Origin: Roseitalea sp.
GTDB lineage: Bacteria; Pseudomonadota; Alphaproteobacteria; Rhizobiales; Rhizobiaceae
Assembly (NCBI GenBank): GCA_017642895.1
Contig: JAEPON010000001.1
Span: forward strand, 62,001-126,000
Reading direction: 5' to 3'
Length of the DNA stretch: 64,000 nucleotides
Every line of letters starts with the position of its first letter. Within the stretch, counting starts at the first letter, position 1. Below, piece after piece: positions 55,593 through 64,000 of the stretch. The notes under the pieces were generated by a model. It worked only from the letters and a program-made list of their open reading frames with translations, was not told where the DNA came from and searched no databases. The translations under genes and the position numbers were made by a program.

Positions 55593-56843
55593 ATGAGTCT
55601 CTATGGTATGATGCGCACCGGTGTGTCCGGTATGCAGGGGCAGGCAAGCAAGCTTTCCACGGTCGCCGACAACATCGCGAACTCCGCGACAACAGGCTAC
55701 AAGAAGCTCGGCGTGGAGTTCTCGACGCTGGTCGTCAACAATCTTCCCAACAGTCACAGTTCGGGCGGTATCGTCACCAATGTCCGCCAGCATGTCTCGC
55801 AGCAGGGCGTGTTGCAGTTCACCAGTTCGGCGCTCGATCTGGCCGTTGACGGCGGTGGCTTCTTTGTCGTCAAGGATCAGAACGGCAGCTCGTTCATGAC
55901 CCGCTCGGGCGCCTTCGTGCCCGATGCTGAGGGTCGCCTGGTCAATTCAGCCGGCTATTTCCTCGCCGGTTACAGTTTTGAAAACGGCGATCCGGCGGTC
56001 ACGGCCAACAGCCTCGAGGGGACCGATATCGTCAGGCTGGACAATACGGCGATGGAAGCTGCGCCCTCGCAGTTCGGTACATTCCAGGTGAACTTCCCGT
56101 CCGATGCGGACATCGTCACCGCCCCGCTGCCGTCGGCCAACGGTGCCACGTCCGAGTTCACCCACAAGACGTCCGTCCTTGCCTATGGCGACCTCGGCGA
56201 CAAGCAATTGCTCGATGTCTACATGACCAAGACGGCGGCCAACACATGGGAGATCGCCGTCTTCGATCAGGCGCAGGCGGCCGCCGGCACCAACTTTCCC
56301 TACGGTTCGGGTCCTTTGGCCACGCAGACCGTGACGTTCGACGGGACAACAGGCGAGCTCAACGGTGCCACCAGCTTCGCGGTGCCCGTGCCCAATGGCC
56401 AGACGCTGACCTTCGACCTGACGGACTCCACGCAGCTCGCCGCCGATTTCACCGTGTCGGAGGTCAGTGTCGACGGTAACGAGCCGGCCACTGTCAAGCA
56501 GCTCAACATCGGCGCCGACGGCACCGTCTACGCGCAATATGAGAATGAAACGCTGCGCGCCCTGTTTCGCGTGCCGCTCGCCAACGTGATCAGTCCCGAC
56601 CAGCTGACGTCGCTGTCCGGCAATGTCTTTGTCGCCAACGAGGACAGTGGCGACGTGCGGCTGGGCTTTCCCGGCGAGGACGAGTTGGGGTCGCTTGTGT
56701 CCGGTGCGCTCGAATCCTCGAACGTCGATATCGCCGAGGAGTTGACCGAAATGATCCAGGCACAACGCAACTACACGGCCAACTCGAAGGTATTTCAGAC
56801 CGGATCGGAGTTGATGGACGTCTTGTTAACCCTCAAGCGTTAA
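55593..56843 (+). CDS. flgE: Flagellar hook protein FlgE
   Basis: The hook subunit, 416 aa. It starts MSLYGMMRTGVSGMQGQASK with TVADNIANSATTGYKKLGVE, has the hook D1 region (TRSGAFVPDAEGRLVNSAGY), and ends with the conserved helix EELTEMIQAQRNYTANSKVF. The length is typical. ATG 55593 is the natural start. It may share transcription with ftcR. GTTAACC occurs twice at the very end of the gene, upstream of flgK. Confidence 0.97.
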   Translation: MSLYGMMRTGVSGMQGQASKLSTVADNIANSATTGYKKLGVEFSTLVVNNLPNSHSSGGIVTNVRQHVSQQGVLQFTSSALDLAVDGGGFFVVKDQNGSSFMTRSGAFVPDAEGRLVNSAGYFLAGYSFENGDPAVTANSLEGTDIVRLDNTAMEAAPSQFGTFQVNFPSDADIVTAPLPSANGATSEFTHKTSVLAYGDLGDKQLLDVYMTKTAANTWEIAVFDQAQAAAGTNFPYGSGPLATQTVTFDGTTGELNGATSFAVPVPNGQTLTFDLTDSTQLAADFTVSEVSVDGNEPATVKQLNIGADGTVYAQYENETLRALFRVPLANVISPDQLTSLSGNVFVANEDSGDVRLGFPGEDELGSLVSGALESSNVDIAEELTEMIQAQRNYTANSKVFQTGSELMDVLLTLKR

Positions 56844-56947
56844 CCTTTGGCGCGTCGCCTCTGATCGCGCGGCGCTCCGGCACCGATGCCGCTCAATGAT
56901 TGGGATGGGACAGGACCCGTTTTGGGGATGTCAGGCAGGTAGATGAA

Positions 56948-58411
56948 ATGACGTTGACAGCGGCCATCAAGATTGCGCAGTCATCGCTGTTCAACGTGTC
57001 CCAGCAGACGCAGCTTGCCTCGCGCAACATCACCGATGCCGGCAACGAGGATTATGTACGCCGCCAGGCGCATGTGTCGACCGCGCCCTATGGCGCGCGC
57101 ACCTATTCGATTGGCCGTGCCGAACAGCCCGCGCTGTTCAAGAGTTCGCTGGCCGCCCTTTCCGACAGCGCCGGTCAGGCGGTGATCGGCGATGCCGCAT
57201 CGCGTTTGCAGACAGCGGTCAACGGCGTCGACAACCAGAACTCGCCATCGGTCAAGATCGGCGCGTTGCGCGATGCCCTTCAGGTCTATTCGTCCGATGC
57301 ATCCAATCCGATCCTTGGTTCCTCGGCGATCGATGCCGCGCGCGATCTTGCGCGCTCGATCAGCAGCGCGTCGCAAAACATTCAATCCTATCGCGGCGAG
57401 ATCGACCGCGACATCGCCGCCGGCGTCGATGACCTGCGCGGTTTGCTCGACCAGTTCGAGACGGCCAACAGCCTGGTCGTCCAGGGCACGCAATTGGGCA
57501 CCGACATCAACGACGCGCTCGACCAGCGCGATGCGTTGCTCAAGCAGATGTCGGAATATGTGTCGATCTCGGTTGTCCAGCGCGACAACAACGACATGGT
57601 CTTGTATGCGGGCCAGGGCATCACACTGTTCGAGACGGTGCCGCGAACCGTCAGCTTCGAGCCGCAGACGGCCTATGCCGCGACGACGACCGGAAATCCG
57701 CTTCGCATCGACGGCGTTCCGCTCACGGTGGGGCAGGGCGCCAACACATCCGCCTCGGGCAAACTGTCGGCGCTGATGCAGGCACGCGACAATGTCGCCG
57801 TGCAGCAGCAATCGCAGCTCGACGAGATCGCGCGCGGGCTTGTCGAAACCTTCGCCGAGACCGATCAGACCGGCGGCGGCGCGCCCGCTCAGGCGGGTCT
57901 GTTCACCTATACGGGCGGTCCGGGCATTCCGGCTTCCGGCACGCTCGTGCCCGGCATGGCGGCATCGCTGACCGTCAACGCGGCCTTTGATCCCGAGCAG
58001 GGCGGCGATCCGACGCTGTTGCGCGACGGCGGCGCCAACGGCGCGGCCTATGTCGCCAACACGACCGGCGGCGCGGCCTTCTCCGACAATCTGTTGGCGC
58101 GTGTTCAGGGGCTCGATACGCCCCGCGCCATCGATGCTGCGGCCGGTATTGCCGGCGACCGCTCGGTCACGGGCTATGCCGATGCATCCATCGGCTGGGT
58201 CGAGAACATGCGCTCGACCGCCGATATGGCGTCGCAGAGCAAGAAGGCGCTGCATGACAAGCTGTCGGGCGACTATCTGGCCAAGACCGGCGTGTCGATC
58301 GACGAGGAAATGACCAAGCTGATCGCGCTCGAACAATCCTATGAGGCGTCCGCGCGGGTCATGAGCGTGGTTGACCAGTTGTTCGACGCTTTGTTCGCGG
58401 CGGTGAGGTAA
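56948..58411 (+). CDS. flgK: Flagellar hook-associated protein 1 FlgK
   Basis: The hook-filament junction protein, 487 aa, starting MTLTAAIKIAQSSLFNVSQQ. It carries the rod/hook N-terminal pattern (LASRNITDAGNEDYVRRQA) and ends with EEMTKLIALEQSYEASARVM. The alpha/beta core is present. ATG 56948 matches rhizobial FlgK better than an upstream start at 56900. It is followed by flgL after 4 bp. Confidence 0.93.
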   Translation: MTLTAAIKIAQSSLFNVSQQTQLASRNITDAGNEDYVRRQAHVSTAPYGARTYSIGRAEQPALFKSSLAALSDSAGQAVIGDAASRLQTAVNGVDNQNSPSVKIGALRDALQVYSSDASNPILGSSAIDAARDLARSISSASQNIQSYRGEIDRDIAAGVDDLRGLLDQFETANSLVVQGTQLGTDINDALDQRDALLKQMSEYVSISVVQRDNNDMVLYAGQGITLFETVPRTVSFEPQTAYAATTTGNPLRIDGVPLTVGQGANTSASGKLSALMQARDNVAVQQQSQLDEIARGLVETFAETDQTGGGAPAQAGLFTYTGGPGIPASGTLVPGMAASLTVNAAFDPEQGGDPTLLRDGGANGAAYVANTTGGAAFSDNLLARVQGLDTPRAIDAAAGIAGDRSVTGYADASIGWVENMRSTADMASQSKKALHDKLSGDYLAKTGVSIDEEMTKLIALEQSYEASARVMSVVDQLFDALFAAVR

Positions 58412-58415
58412 CGCC

Positions 58416-59459
58416 ATGAAGGTCACGCCCCACGTCGCCACCTACTCGATGTTCAACACGGTCCGCAACGCAACCGCATCGATGCAGACGGATCTGGTGC
58501 GGCTTCAGCAGGAAGTGGTCACCGGCAAGCTGGCCGACAGCGGGCTGGTCCTCGGCGCGCGGTCGGAAAACCTTGCCTCCTTCAAGTCCGACGTTGCGGA
58601 CCTTCAGCGTATTATCGACACCAATGGCGTGACCGCCTCGCGGCTGGACATGACCCAGACCGCGCTGCGTCAGCTCAACGCGATTTCCGACGATCTGGTC
58701 AACACGATCGGTCTTTCGCTGGGCGATGAGGCGCAAAGGAACGTGGTGCTGACCGAATCGCAGAATGCGATCGAGCAGATCACCAGCCTGCTGAACACTC
58801 AGGTCAATGGCGTTCACATTTTCGGTGGCGTCAACAGCGCCAGCGCGCCGATCACGGCCCATACGGGCGGTTCCGGCGAGGTCGCGTTCGACGCAGCGTT
58901 CTCCGGCCATTTCGGCTTTGCCAAGACCGACGCGGCGGCCGCCGGCATCACCGCCGCGCAGATGACCGATTTTCTGGAGAACGTGCTCGAGCCGCAATTC
59001 ATGGGCGCCGGCTGGACGACCGACTATTCGACCGCCACCGACGAGACCATCAACGCGCGCATCGGCATCGACACGGTGGCCAGCGCCTCGGTTTCGGCCA
59101 ACGAGGAGGGGTTCCGCAAGCTCATGTTGGGCGCCGTTGTCGCCAAGGAGCTTTACGCGGCCCCCTTGTCGCAGGAAGCGCGTGACACGGCCGCCCTGTT
59201 CGCCATGTCGAACGCCAAGGGCGGAGGCACGGACATTACCGGCCTTGAGAGCAGTGTCGGCCTGATCGAGAACCGCATCGACCGGCAGAACAAGACGATG
59301 ACCAGCCAGATGGATGTGCTGACGCGTCTGTCCGACAATCTTGAAGGGGTCGATCGGTACGAGGCGTCGACCGCGCTGACCAACCTTCTGACCCAGATCG
59401 AGGCGTCCTACGCCACCACCGCCCGCATCCAGCAGATGAGTATAATGCGCTATCTGTGA
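58416..59459 (+). CDS. flgL: Flagellar hook-associated protein 3 FlgL
   Basis: A second junction protein, 347 aa, with flagellin-like N- and C-termini: LVRLQQEVVTGKLADSGLVL at the start and ASYATTARIQQMSIMRYL at the end. QVNGVHIFGGVNSASAPITA is the family middle block. The flgK-flgL pair is followed by flaF, 20 bp on. Confidence 0.93.
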   Translation: MKVTPHVATYSMFNTVRNATASMQTDLVRLQQEVVTGKLADSGLVLGARSENLASFKSDVADLQRIIDTNGVTASRLDMTQTALRQLNAISDDLVNTIGLSLGDEAQRNVVLTESQNAIEQITSLLNTQVNGVHIFGGVNSASAPITAHTGGSGEVAFDAAFSGHFGFAKTDAAAAGITAAQMTDFLENVLEPQFMGAGWTTDYSTATDETINARIGIDTVASASVSANEEGFRKLMLGAVVAKELYAAPLSQEARDTAALFAMSNAKGGGTDITGLESSVGLIENRIDRQNKTMTSQMDVLTRLSDNLEGVDRYEASTALTNLLTQIEASYATTARIQQMSIMRYL

Positions 59460-59479
59460 CAAGAGCCAGGAAGGCCATC

Positions 59480-59827
59480 ATGATCCGAGTAAGTTACGCC
59501 GAAATTGAGTCCGATTCCCTTGTTGGTTCGCGCGAACGCGAACAGCAATTGCTCGACCAGTCGATCGCCATGATGGATCAGGCACTCAAGGACGGTCCCA
59601 AATCGATCGCCGCCGTCGAGGCGATGCACTTCACCATCCGGCTGTGGACGCATCTGATGCAGGATCTGGCCGAGCCGGAAAACGAGCTGCCCGACGATCT
59701 GCGCGCCAGCCTGATTTCGATCGGCATCTGGATTTTGAAGGAGGCCGATGCCGTGCGCATGGGCGAGGAGGGATCGGTCGCCGAAATTCGCGACATCACC
59801 GTCATCATCCGGGACGGTCTGAAATGA
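59480..59827 (+). CDS. flaF: Flagellin biosynthesis regulator FlaF
   Basis: A 115-aa protein that promotes flagellin synthesis in alphaproteobacteria. The family blocks are MIRVSYAEIESDSLVGSRER near the start and LWTHLMQDLAEPENELPDDL in the middle. ATG 59480 follows AGGAAGG; the frame is also open from 59456 but without a better site. It overlaps flbT by 4 bp. FlaF and FlbT act as opposing controls of flagellin mRNA in Caulobacter. Confidence 0.92.
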   Translation: MIRVSYAEIESDSLVGSREREQQLLDQSIAMMDQALKDGPKSIAAVEAMHFTIRLWTHLMQDLAEPENELPDDLRASLISIGIWILKEADAVRMGEEGSVAEIRDITVIIRDGLK

Positions 59828-60279
59828 AGGGCGCATTCAAACTGTTTCTCAAGGCCAACGAGCGTGTCTTCATCAACGGCGCTGTTTTGCGCGCCGATCG
59901 CAAGGTTGGCATCGAATTGCTCAACGACGTCGATTTCCTGCTGGAAAACCATGTCCTTCAGGTCGATGATGCCAACACGCCGCTCAAACAGCTCTACTTC
60001 ATCATCCAGATCATGCTGATGTCGCCGTCCGAAAAACCAGCCGCGGCCAAGCTTTACAAGGATTCCTTGAAAGCGCTGCTGGCGACCTTCGAGAGCGCCG
60101 AGATCCTCAACGGGCTCAAGCAGATCGATGTGATGATGGCCGAGGACCGGACCTTCGAGGCGCTCAAGGCGTTGCGTGCCCTGTTCCCGCTCGAAGCCGA
60201 CGTCCTTGAACGCAAGCGTGGCGAAAGCCTGGAATGCGATACTCCCGCGCAAGAGGACAAACACGCAGCGGCAGGATGA
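59824..60279 (+). CDS. flbT: Flagellin mRNA regulator FlbT
   Basis: A 151-aa protein. FLKANERVFINGAVLRADRK and DFLLENHVLQVDDANTPLKQ are the FlbT signature, with LKALRALFPLEADVLERKR near the end. FlbT binds flagellin mRNA 5' regions in Caulobacter and represses translation; in Brucella it is reported to activate flagellin synthesis. The two flagellin leaders here (45613 and 46874) are the obvious candidate targets. ATG 59824 overlaps the flaF stop. Confidence 0.94.
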   Translation: MKGAFKLFLKANERVFINGAVLRADRKVGIELLNDVDFLLENHVLQVDDANTPLKQLYFIIQIMLMSPSEKPAAAKLYKDSLKALLATFESAEILNGLKQIDVMMAEDRTFEALKALRALFPLEADVLERKRGESLECDTPAQEDKHAAAG

Positions 60280-60283
60280 AGCC

Positions 60284-60682
60284 ATGACCGAAGTCAGCGG
60301 ACTATCTGGCGTCCAGGGCGTCAATGGAACGTCACAAACGGGCAGTGCCCAGACCGTGGACTATGACGCCTTTTTGAAGCTGCTGACAGCGCAGATGCAG
60401 AACCAGGATCCCACCGAGCCGATCAGCGATACCGAATATATCGCCCAGCTCGCGTCCTTCTCCAATGTCGAGCAGTCGACCAAGCTGAACGACAAGCTCG
60501 ACTATCTGATCCAAATGTCGTCCATCCAGCAAGCCGGTTCCCTCATCGGACGGACGGTCACCTCCGCCGACGGATTGACATCGGGAACGGTGGCCGAGGT
60601 GAAGATCCTCACTGACGGAACGGTCGCCGTCCTCGACAACGGCCAGGAACTGTTGGTGAGCGCCGGGCTGACCGTCAGCTAG
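60284..60682 (+). CDS. flgD: Flagellar hook capping protein FlgD (short form)
   Basis: A hook cap scaffold of 132 aa. The N-terminal core DYDAFLKLLTAQMQNQDPTE and DTEYIAQLASFSNVEQSTKL is present, then a short C-terminal part (GSLIGRTVTSADGLTSGTVA, VSAGLTVS). The Tudor/fibronectin-like C-terminal domains of enteric FlgD (over 220 aa) are missing, which is normal in Rhizobiales. It lies 4 bp after flbT. Confidence 0.94.
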   Translation: MTEVSGLSGVQGVNGTSQTGSAQTVDYDAFLKLLTAQMQNQDPTEPISDTEYIAQLASFSNVEQSTKLNDKLDYLIQMSSIQQAGSLIGRTVTSADGLTSGTVAEVKILTDGTVAVLDNGQELLVSAGLTVS

Positions 60683-60707
60683 AGCGGTTCGGCGCAAAGG
60701 CAGCTTG

Positions 60708-60974
60708 ATGGCTGAGGCCGACGTCATTGAAATCATCCAGCTTGCGATCTGGACGACGCTGGTCACCGCCGGCCCGTCAGTGTTCGCCGCTATGTTTGTC
60801 GGCATCGCCATCGCCCTGTTCCAGGCGCTGACCCAGGTTCAGGAAATCACGCTCACCTTCATTCCGAAGATCGTCGTCATCCTTGTGACGATCTCCTTTT
60901 CCGCCGCCTTCATGGGCGCCCAGATCGGCCGCATGACCGAGGTGCTCTACGGCCGGATCCAGACCGGGTTCTGA
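60708..60974 (+). CDS. fliQ: Flagellar export gate protein FliQ
   Basis: A small two-helix membrane protein of the export gate. The 88-aa sequence has segments IWTTLVTAGPSVFAAMFVGI and KIVVILVTISFSAAFMGAQI separated by the QALTQVQEITLTFIPK loop. This is the classic FliQ pattern. It precedes flhA. The hairpin that begins at its stop codon is noted separately. Confidence 0.97.
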   Translation: MAEADVIEIIQLAIWTTLVTAGPSVFAAMFVGIAIALFQALTQVQEITLTFIPKIVVILVTISFSAAFMGAQIGRMTEVLYGRIQTGF

Positions 60975-61019
60975 CCGTCTTTCACGGTCTTTTGGACGGC
61001 GATCTGAACGGTCGCCGTC
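60973..61019 (+). promoter_or_regulatory. Two tandem hairpins between fliQ and flhA
   Basis: GACCGT-CTTTC-ACGGTC (60973-60989) followed by TTTT overlaps the fliQ stop and looks like a weak terminator. GACGGCGA/TCGCCGTC (60995-61019) is a perfect 8-bp stem with a 9-nt loop, ending 6 bp before the flhA start. They may attenuate transcription into flhA or mask its start. Confidence 0.45.
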
Positions 61020-61025
61020 AGCCCC

Positions 61026-63194
61026 GTGCAAGCCCCGCATTCGATGATTGCCGGCAAGACCGGCGCGCATCGTCCGCGTGCCGGGTCCTCGGTCTCGGAG
61101 ACGGTCTTGGCCAACGCGCAAATCCCGGCGGCATCGGCGCCCTCGTCCTACGGCAACGACATCACCTTCGCCATCGGCATCATGCTGGTGCTGTCGCTCC
61201 TGTTCCTGCCGGTCCCGGTCTTCATGATCGATGTGGGGCTGGCCGTGTCGCTGGCCTTTTCCGTCCTGATCCTGATGGTCGCGCTGTGGATTCCGCGGCC
61301 GCTCGACTTCTCGTCCTTTCCGACGATTCTGCTGATCTCCACCATGCTGCGCCTGTCGCTGAACATTGCGACGACGCGGGCGATCCTGTCAGACGGCCAT
61401 GCTGGCGTCGATGCCGCCGGCAGCGTCATCGCGGGCTTTTCGAGCTTCGTGATGAGCGGCGATTTCGTCATCGGTCTCGTCGTCTTCCTGATCCTGGTCG
61501 TCGTCAATTTCGTCGTGATCACCAAGGGCTCGACCCGCATCGCCGAAGTGGGCGCGCGCTTCACGCTCGACGCCATCCCCGGCAAGCAGATGTCGATCGA
61601 CGCCGACCTTTCGGCGGGCGTCATCGACGAGGCCGAAGCGCGCCGGCGGCGCAAGGAACTCGAGGAGGAAAGCTCCTTTTACGGATCGATGGACGGCGCC
61701 TCCAAATTCGTGCGCGGCGATGCCATCGCCGGCCTTCTGATCACCGCCATCAACATTATCGGCGGCATCATCATCGGCGTCACGCGCCACAACATGTCGA
61801 TGGGCGAGGCGGCGGACGTTTTCACCAAGCTGTCGGTCGGCGACGGGCTGGTCTCGCAGATTCCCGCGCTGGTCGTCTCTCTGGCCGCCGGTCTTCTTGT
61901 CTCCAAGGGCGGCAATCAGGGCTCCGCCGACAAGATCGTGCTCGACCAGCTCGGCAACTATCCGCGCGCCTTGTTTGTTGCCGCCGGCCTTCTGGCGATC
62001 CTTGGCCTGATGCCCGGCCTGCCGGCCGTGCCGTTCCTGCTGCTCGCCGCCGGCATGGCGACGATCGCCTATCTGCGTCCGCTGTTCCGTTCGGCCGAGG
62101 AGGAAAAGAAACAAAAGGCGATCGCCGACGAGGAAGAGGCCAAAAAGCGCGAGACGCGCGATTCCGTCAAAAGTTCGCTTGCCGTGCCGGAAATCCAGCT
62201 TTCGCTGGGCAAGCAGCTCTCGACGCAATTGCTGCCCAAGCAGAAGGACATGGCGCATCGCATGAAGCAGATGCGCAAGCGCTTTGCGCAGGAATACGGC
62301 TTCGTCGTGCCCGACGTGCAACTGGTCGATGAATATGACGTGCCGCCCAAGGCCTACCGCATCAAGATTTACGGCACGACCGTGGTCGAGCATGAACTGC
62401 GCGTCGGTGAACTGCTGGCTTTCGCCGATCCCCAGGCGATCCGTGGCATCCCCCACACCCCGGTGCGCGAACCGGCCTTTGGCGGCGAGGCGCTCTCGGT
62501 GATGGAAACGTTCCGCGACGACTTGCGGCGAATGAACATCGCCACCGCCGACAATGTCAGCGTCATCCTGACCCATTTGAGCGAGGTTGTGCGCAACAAC
62601 CTGCCACAGCTCTTCTCCTACAAGGCGATGAAGACGCTGATCAACGACATGGAGCCCGAGTACCGCAAGCTCGCCGACGAGATCTGCACGACGCATGCCA
62701 CCTATCCAGGTTTCCAGGCGGTGCTCAAACTGCTGCTGGCCGAGCGCGTCTCAATCCGCAACCTGCCGCTGATCATCGAGGCCGTCGCCGAGATCGCGCC
62801 GACCACGCGCAAGTCCGAGACGATCGTCGAACATGTGCGCGCGCGCATGGCCCAGCAACTGTGCGGCGATCTGACGGTCGATGGGGTACTCAGCATCATC
62901 CGGCTCGGCAATCGCTGGGAACTGGCGTTCCGCGAGGCGCTCAAGCGCGATGCGACCGGCGAGATCGCCCAGTTCGACATCGACCCGCGTCAGCTTGAGG
63001 AGTTCGGCGCCGAGATCGGCAAGGAAGTCACCGAACAGAAGGCCCGCCACGACCGCGTTGCCATCGTCACCACGCCCGAGGCGCGTCCCTATGTGCGCAT
63101 GATCGTCGAGCGCATGCACCCCGATGTCGCCGTCATGTCGCACCTCGAGATCGGCAAGGGTATCGAAATACGGATCGTGGGCACGCTGTCGTGA
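61026..63194 (+). CDS. flhA: Flagellar export gate protein FlhA
   Basis: The largest export gate component, 722 aa from GTG 61026 (or ATG 61044, six codons later). Membrane segments fill about residues 40-335 ([20 protein letters not shown] near the start, [20 protein letters not shown]). The FHIPEP signature region is seen in [16 protein letters not shown]. The cytoplasmic domain includes [20 protein letters not shown]. The start is uncertain because neither candidate has a clear ribosome site. It overlaps fliR by 4 bp. Confidence 0.95.
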   Translation: MQAPHSMIAGKTGAHRPRAGSSVSETVLANAQIPAASAPSSYGNDITFAIGIMLVLSLLFLPVPVFMIDVGLAVSLAFSVLILMVALWIPRPLDFSSFPTILLISTMLRLSLNIATTRAILSDGHAGVDAAGSVIAGFSSFVMSGDFVIGLVVFLILVVVNFVVITKGSTRIAEVGARFTLDAIPGKQMSIDADLSAGVIDEAEARRRRKELEEESSFYGSMDGASKFVRGDAIAGLLITAINIIGGIIIGVTRHNMSMGEAADVFTKLSVGDGLVSQIPALVVSLAAGLLVSKGGNQGSADKIVLDQLGNYPRALFVAAGLLAILGLMPGLPAVPFLLLAAGMATIAYLRPLFRSAEEEKKQKAIADEEEAKKRETRDSVKSSLAVPEIQLSLGKQLSTQLLPKQKDMAHRMKQMRKRFAQEYGFVVPDVQLVDEYDVPPKAYRIKIYGTTVVEHELRVGELLAFADPQAIRGIPHTPVREPAFGGEALSVMETFRDDLRRMNIATADNVSVILTHLSEVVRNNLPQLFSYKAMKTLINDMEPEYRKLADEICTTHATYPGFQAVLKLLLAERVSIRNLPLIIEAVAEIAPTTRKSETIVEHVRARMAQQLCGDLTVDGVLSIIRLGNRWELAFREALKRDATGEIAQFDIDPRQLEEFGAEIGKEVTEQKARHDRVAIVTTPEARPYVRMIVERMHPDVAVMSHLEIGKGIEIRIVGTLS

Positions 63195-63946
63195 ACGCGC
63201 TGATTGAAGCCAACCTGACGGCGGGCTTCCTCTTGTTCTGCCGCGTTGGTGCCGTTCTGATGATCATTCCGGGCTTTTCAAGCGCCCGCGTGGCCGTGCG
63301 CATCCGGCTTCTGGCGGCCGTCGCGCTGACGGTGGCGCTGTTTCCGTTGATGTCGGGCGATCTTCTAGGCCGCGTCGATCCGGACAATCTTGCAAGCCTC
63401 TCCCGTGCCATCGTCTCCGAACTGATGATCGGTGGCGTCATCGGCCTCATCGCGCGCATCTATATCCTTGCGCTCGAATTCATCATGTCGGCGGTGGCCA
63501 TGTCGGTCGGCTATGGCGGTATGTTGGGTCCCAACATTGAAGGCCAGGAGCCGCAGGCGGCGCTCACAACGCTGGTCTCGTTCACTGCGCTTCTGATCCT
63601 GTTCGCCGCCGATTTTCATCATATCGTCCTGCGCGCGGCACTGGCCTCCTACGATGTCTTTCCTGCCGGCATGTTCCCCGATCCGGCGGCGCTTCTGGCC
63701 GATCTGGTCGATACGCTGGCGGTGACCTTTTCGATTGCGCTGCGGCTGGGAAGCCCGTTCATCGGGTTTGCCATCATCGCCAACATGCTGGTCGGCGCGC
63801 TCAACAAGCTGGCGGTGCAGATCCCGATCTATTTCGTGGCGCTGCCCGCCATGCTTCTGGGCGCGCTCACGATGCTCTATTTCAACCTGCCGTTCATTCT
63901 CAGCGTCTTTGGCGGCAATTTTGCCGCGCTTTATGCGGGCAACTGA
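63191..63946 (+). CDS. fliR: Flagellar export gate protein FliR
   Basis: A multi-helix membrane protein of the export gate, 251 aa. It has the [21 protein letters not shown]-terminal block, [20 protein letters not shown], and the middle motif [20 protein letters not shown]. It ends with a hydrophobic stretch near the C-terminus. GTG 63191 overlaps the flhA stop. Its next gene starts one base after the stop codon. Confidence 0.95.
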   Translation: MNALIEANLTAGFLLFCRVGAVLMIIPGFSSARVAVRIRLLAAVALTVALFPLMSGDLLGRVDPDNLASLSRAIVSELMIGGVIGLIARIYILALEFIMSAVAMSVGYGGMLGPNIEGQEPQAALTTLVSFTALLILFAADFHHIVLRAALASYDVFPAGMFPDPAALLADLVDTLAVTFSIALRLGSPFIGFAIIANMLVGALNKLAVQIPIYFVALPAMLLGALTMLYFNLPFILSVFGGNFAALYAGN

Positions 63947-63947
63947 G

Positions 63948-64000
63948 ATGAAACGATCCTCGTCCGACATCAAACGGCTGATCCGCGCCCAGCAGGCCAT
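63948..64000 (+). CDS. Start of a further flagellar-operon gene (cut by window)
   Basis: ATG 63948 begins one base after the fliR stop and reads MKRSSSDIKRLIRAQQA to the edge. The length and stop are unknown. A basic, helical start next to fliR would fit a FliJ-like chaperone, but 17 residues are too few to decide. Confidence 0.45.
   Translation, partial: MKRSSSDIKRLIRAQQA

Noticed and set aside
56981..58441. 486-codon minus-strand open frame
   Set aside because: It is antisense to flgK, a clear hook-associated protein gene.
61389..62696. 435-codon minus-strand open frame
   Set aside because: It mirrors the flhA coding strand and shows only Arg/Gly/Asp-rich sequence typical of shadow frames.

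Overview
This window is GC-rich chromosomal DNA from an alphaproteobacterium, most likely of the order Hyphomicrobiales (Rhizobiales). The evidence is gene content and order: the NDUFA12-DUF2155-aat-accCB-aroQ-dsbA-M48 neighbourhood, an RNase E with a charged insertion in its S1 domain, and a flagellar cluster with the Rhizobiales-specific genes ftcR/rem, flaF, flbT, motC, motE and a DUF1217 protein. Placement of fliF next to the flagellins and motB recalls Brucella and Phyllobacteriaceae-type clusters rather than the Sinorhizobium order. This placement is inferred from gene order and recognisable proteins, not from a database search. No tRNA, rRNA, CRISPR, insertion sequence or prophage was recognised.

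Positions 1-29044 are housekeeping. In order they are: topA (minus strand, running off the left edge), a small conserved ORF, dprA, plsY, a pyrB operon with a dihydroorotase-like gene that lacks a metal-binding His, an AidB-type acyl-CoA dehydrogenase, an AEC permease, ruvX, a UPF0173 hydrolase, and gatC-gatA. These are followed by a YjhX/TopAI-like gene behind a structured leader, a DUF6455 gene, gatB and a run of small genes (GNAT, DM13, DUF427, 3-methyladenine glycosylase). The block ends with NDUFA12, DUF2155, aat, the minus-strand run M48 protease - DsbA-like - aroQ - accB - accC - aat, an aminotransferase and rne.

Positions 29727-64000 are a nearly uninterrupted flagellar and motility cluster. 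A LuxR-type regulator and a PAS-fold protein come first. A minus-strand operon motA-fliM-fliN-fliG-flhB-orf builds the stator and switch. A long plus-strand operon DUF1217-flgF-fliI-orf-flgB-flgC-fliE-flgG-flgA-flgI-motE-flgH-fliL-fliP builds the rod, rings and export gate. Two flagellin genes follow, each with its own leader and terminator, then fliF-(fliH-like)-motB-motC-fliK/motD. The response regulator ftcR then leads flgE-flgK-flgL-flaF-flbT-flgD-fliQ-flhA-fliR, and one further gene is cut by the right edge.

The most interesting signals are in the non-coding DNA. (1) The topAI-like gene has a good sigma70-type promoter, an 8-codon leader ORF with a strong Shine-Dalgarno, and at least three hairpins before its start codon. 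This recalls the leader-peptide control reported for E. coli topAI. (2) Five AACCGC/GCGGTT half-sites lie between rne and the LuxR gene. (3) The two flagellin mRNAs share a 5' leader architecture that may be a FlbT target. (4) Hairpins sit at the flgE ribosome-binding site and between fliQ and flhA.
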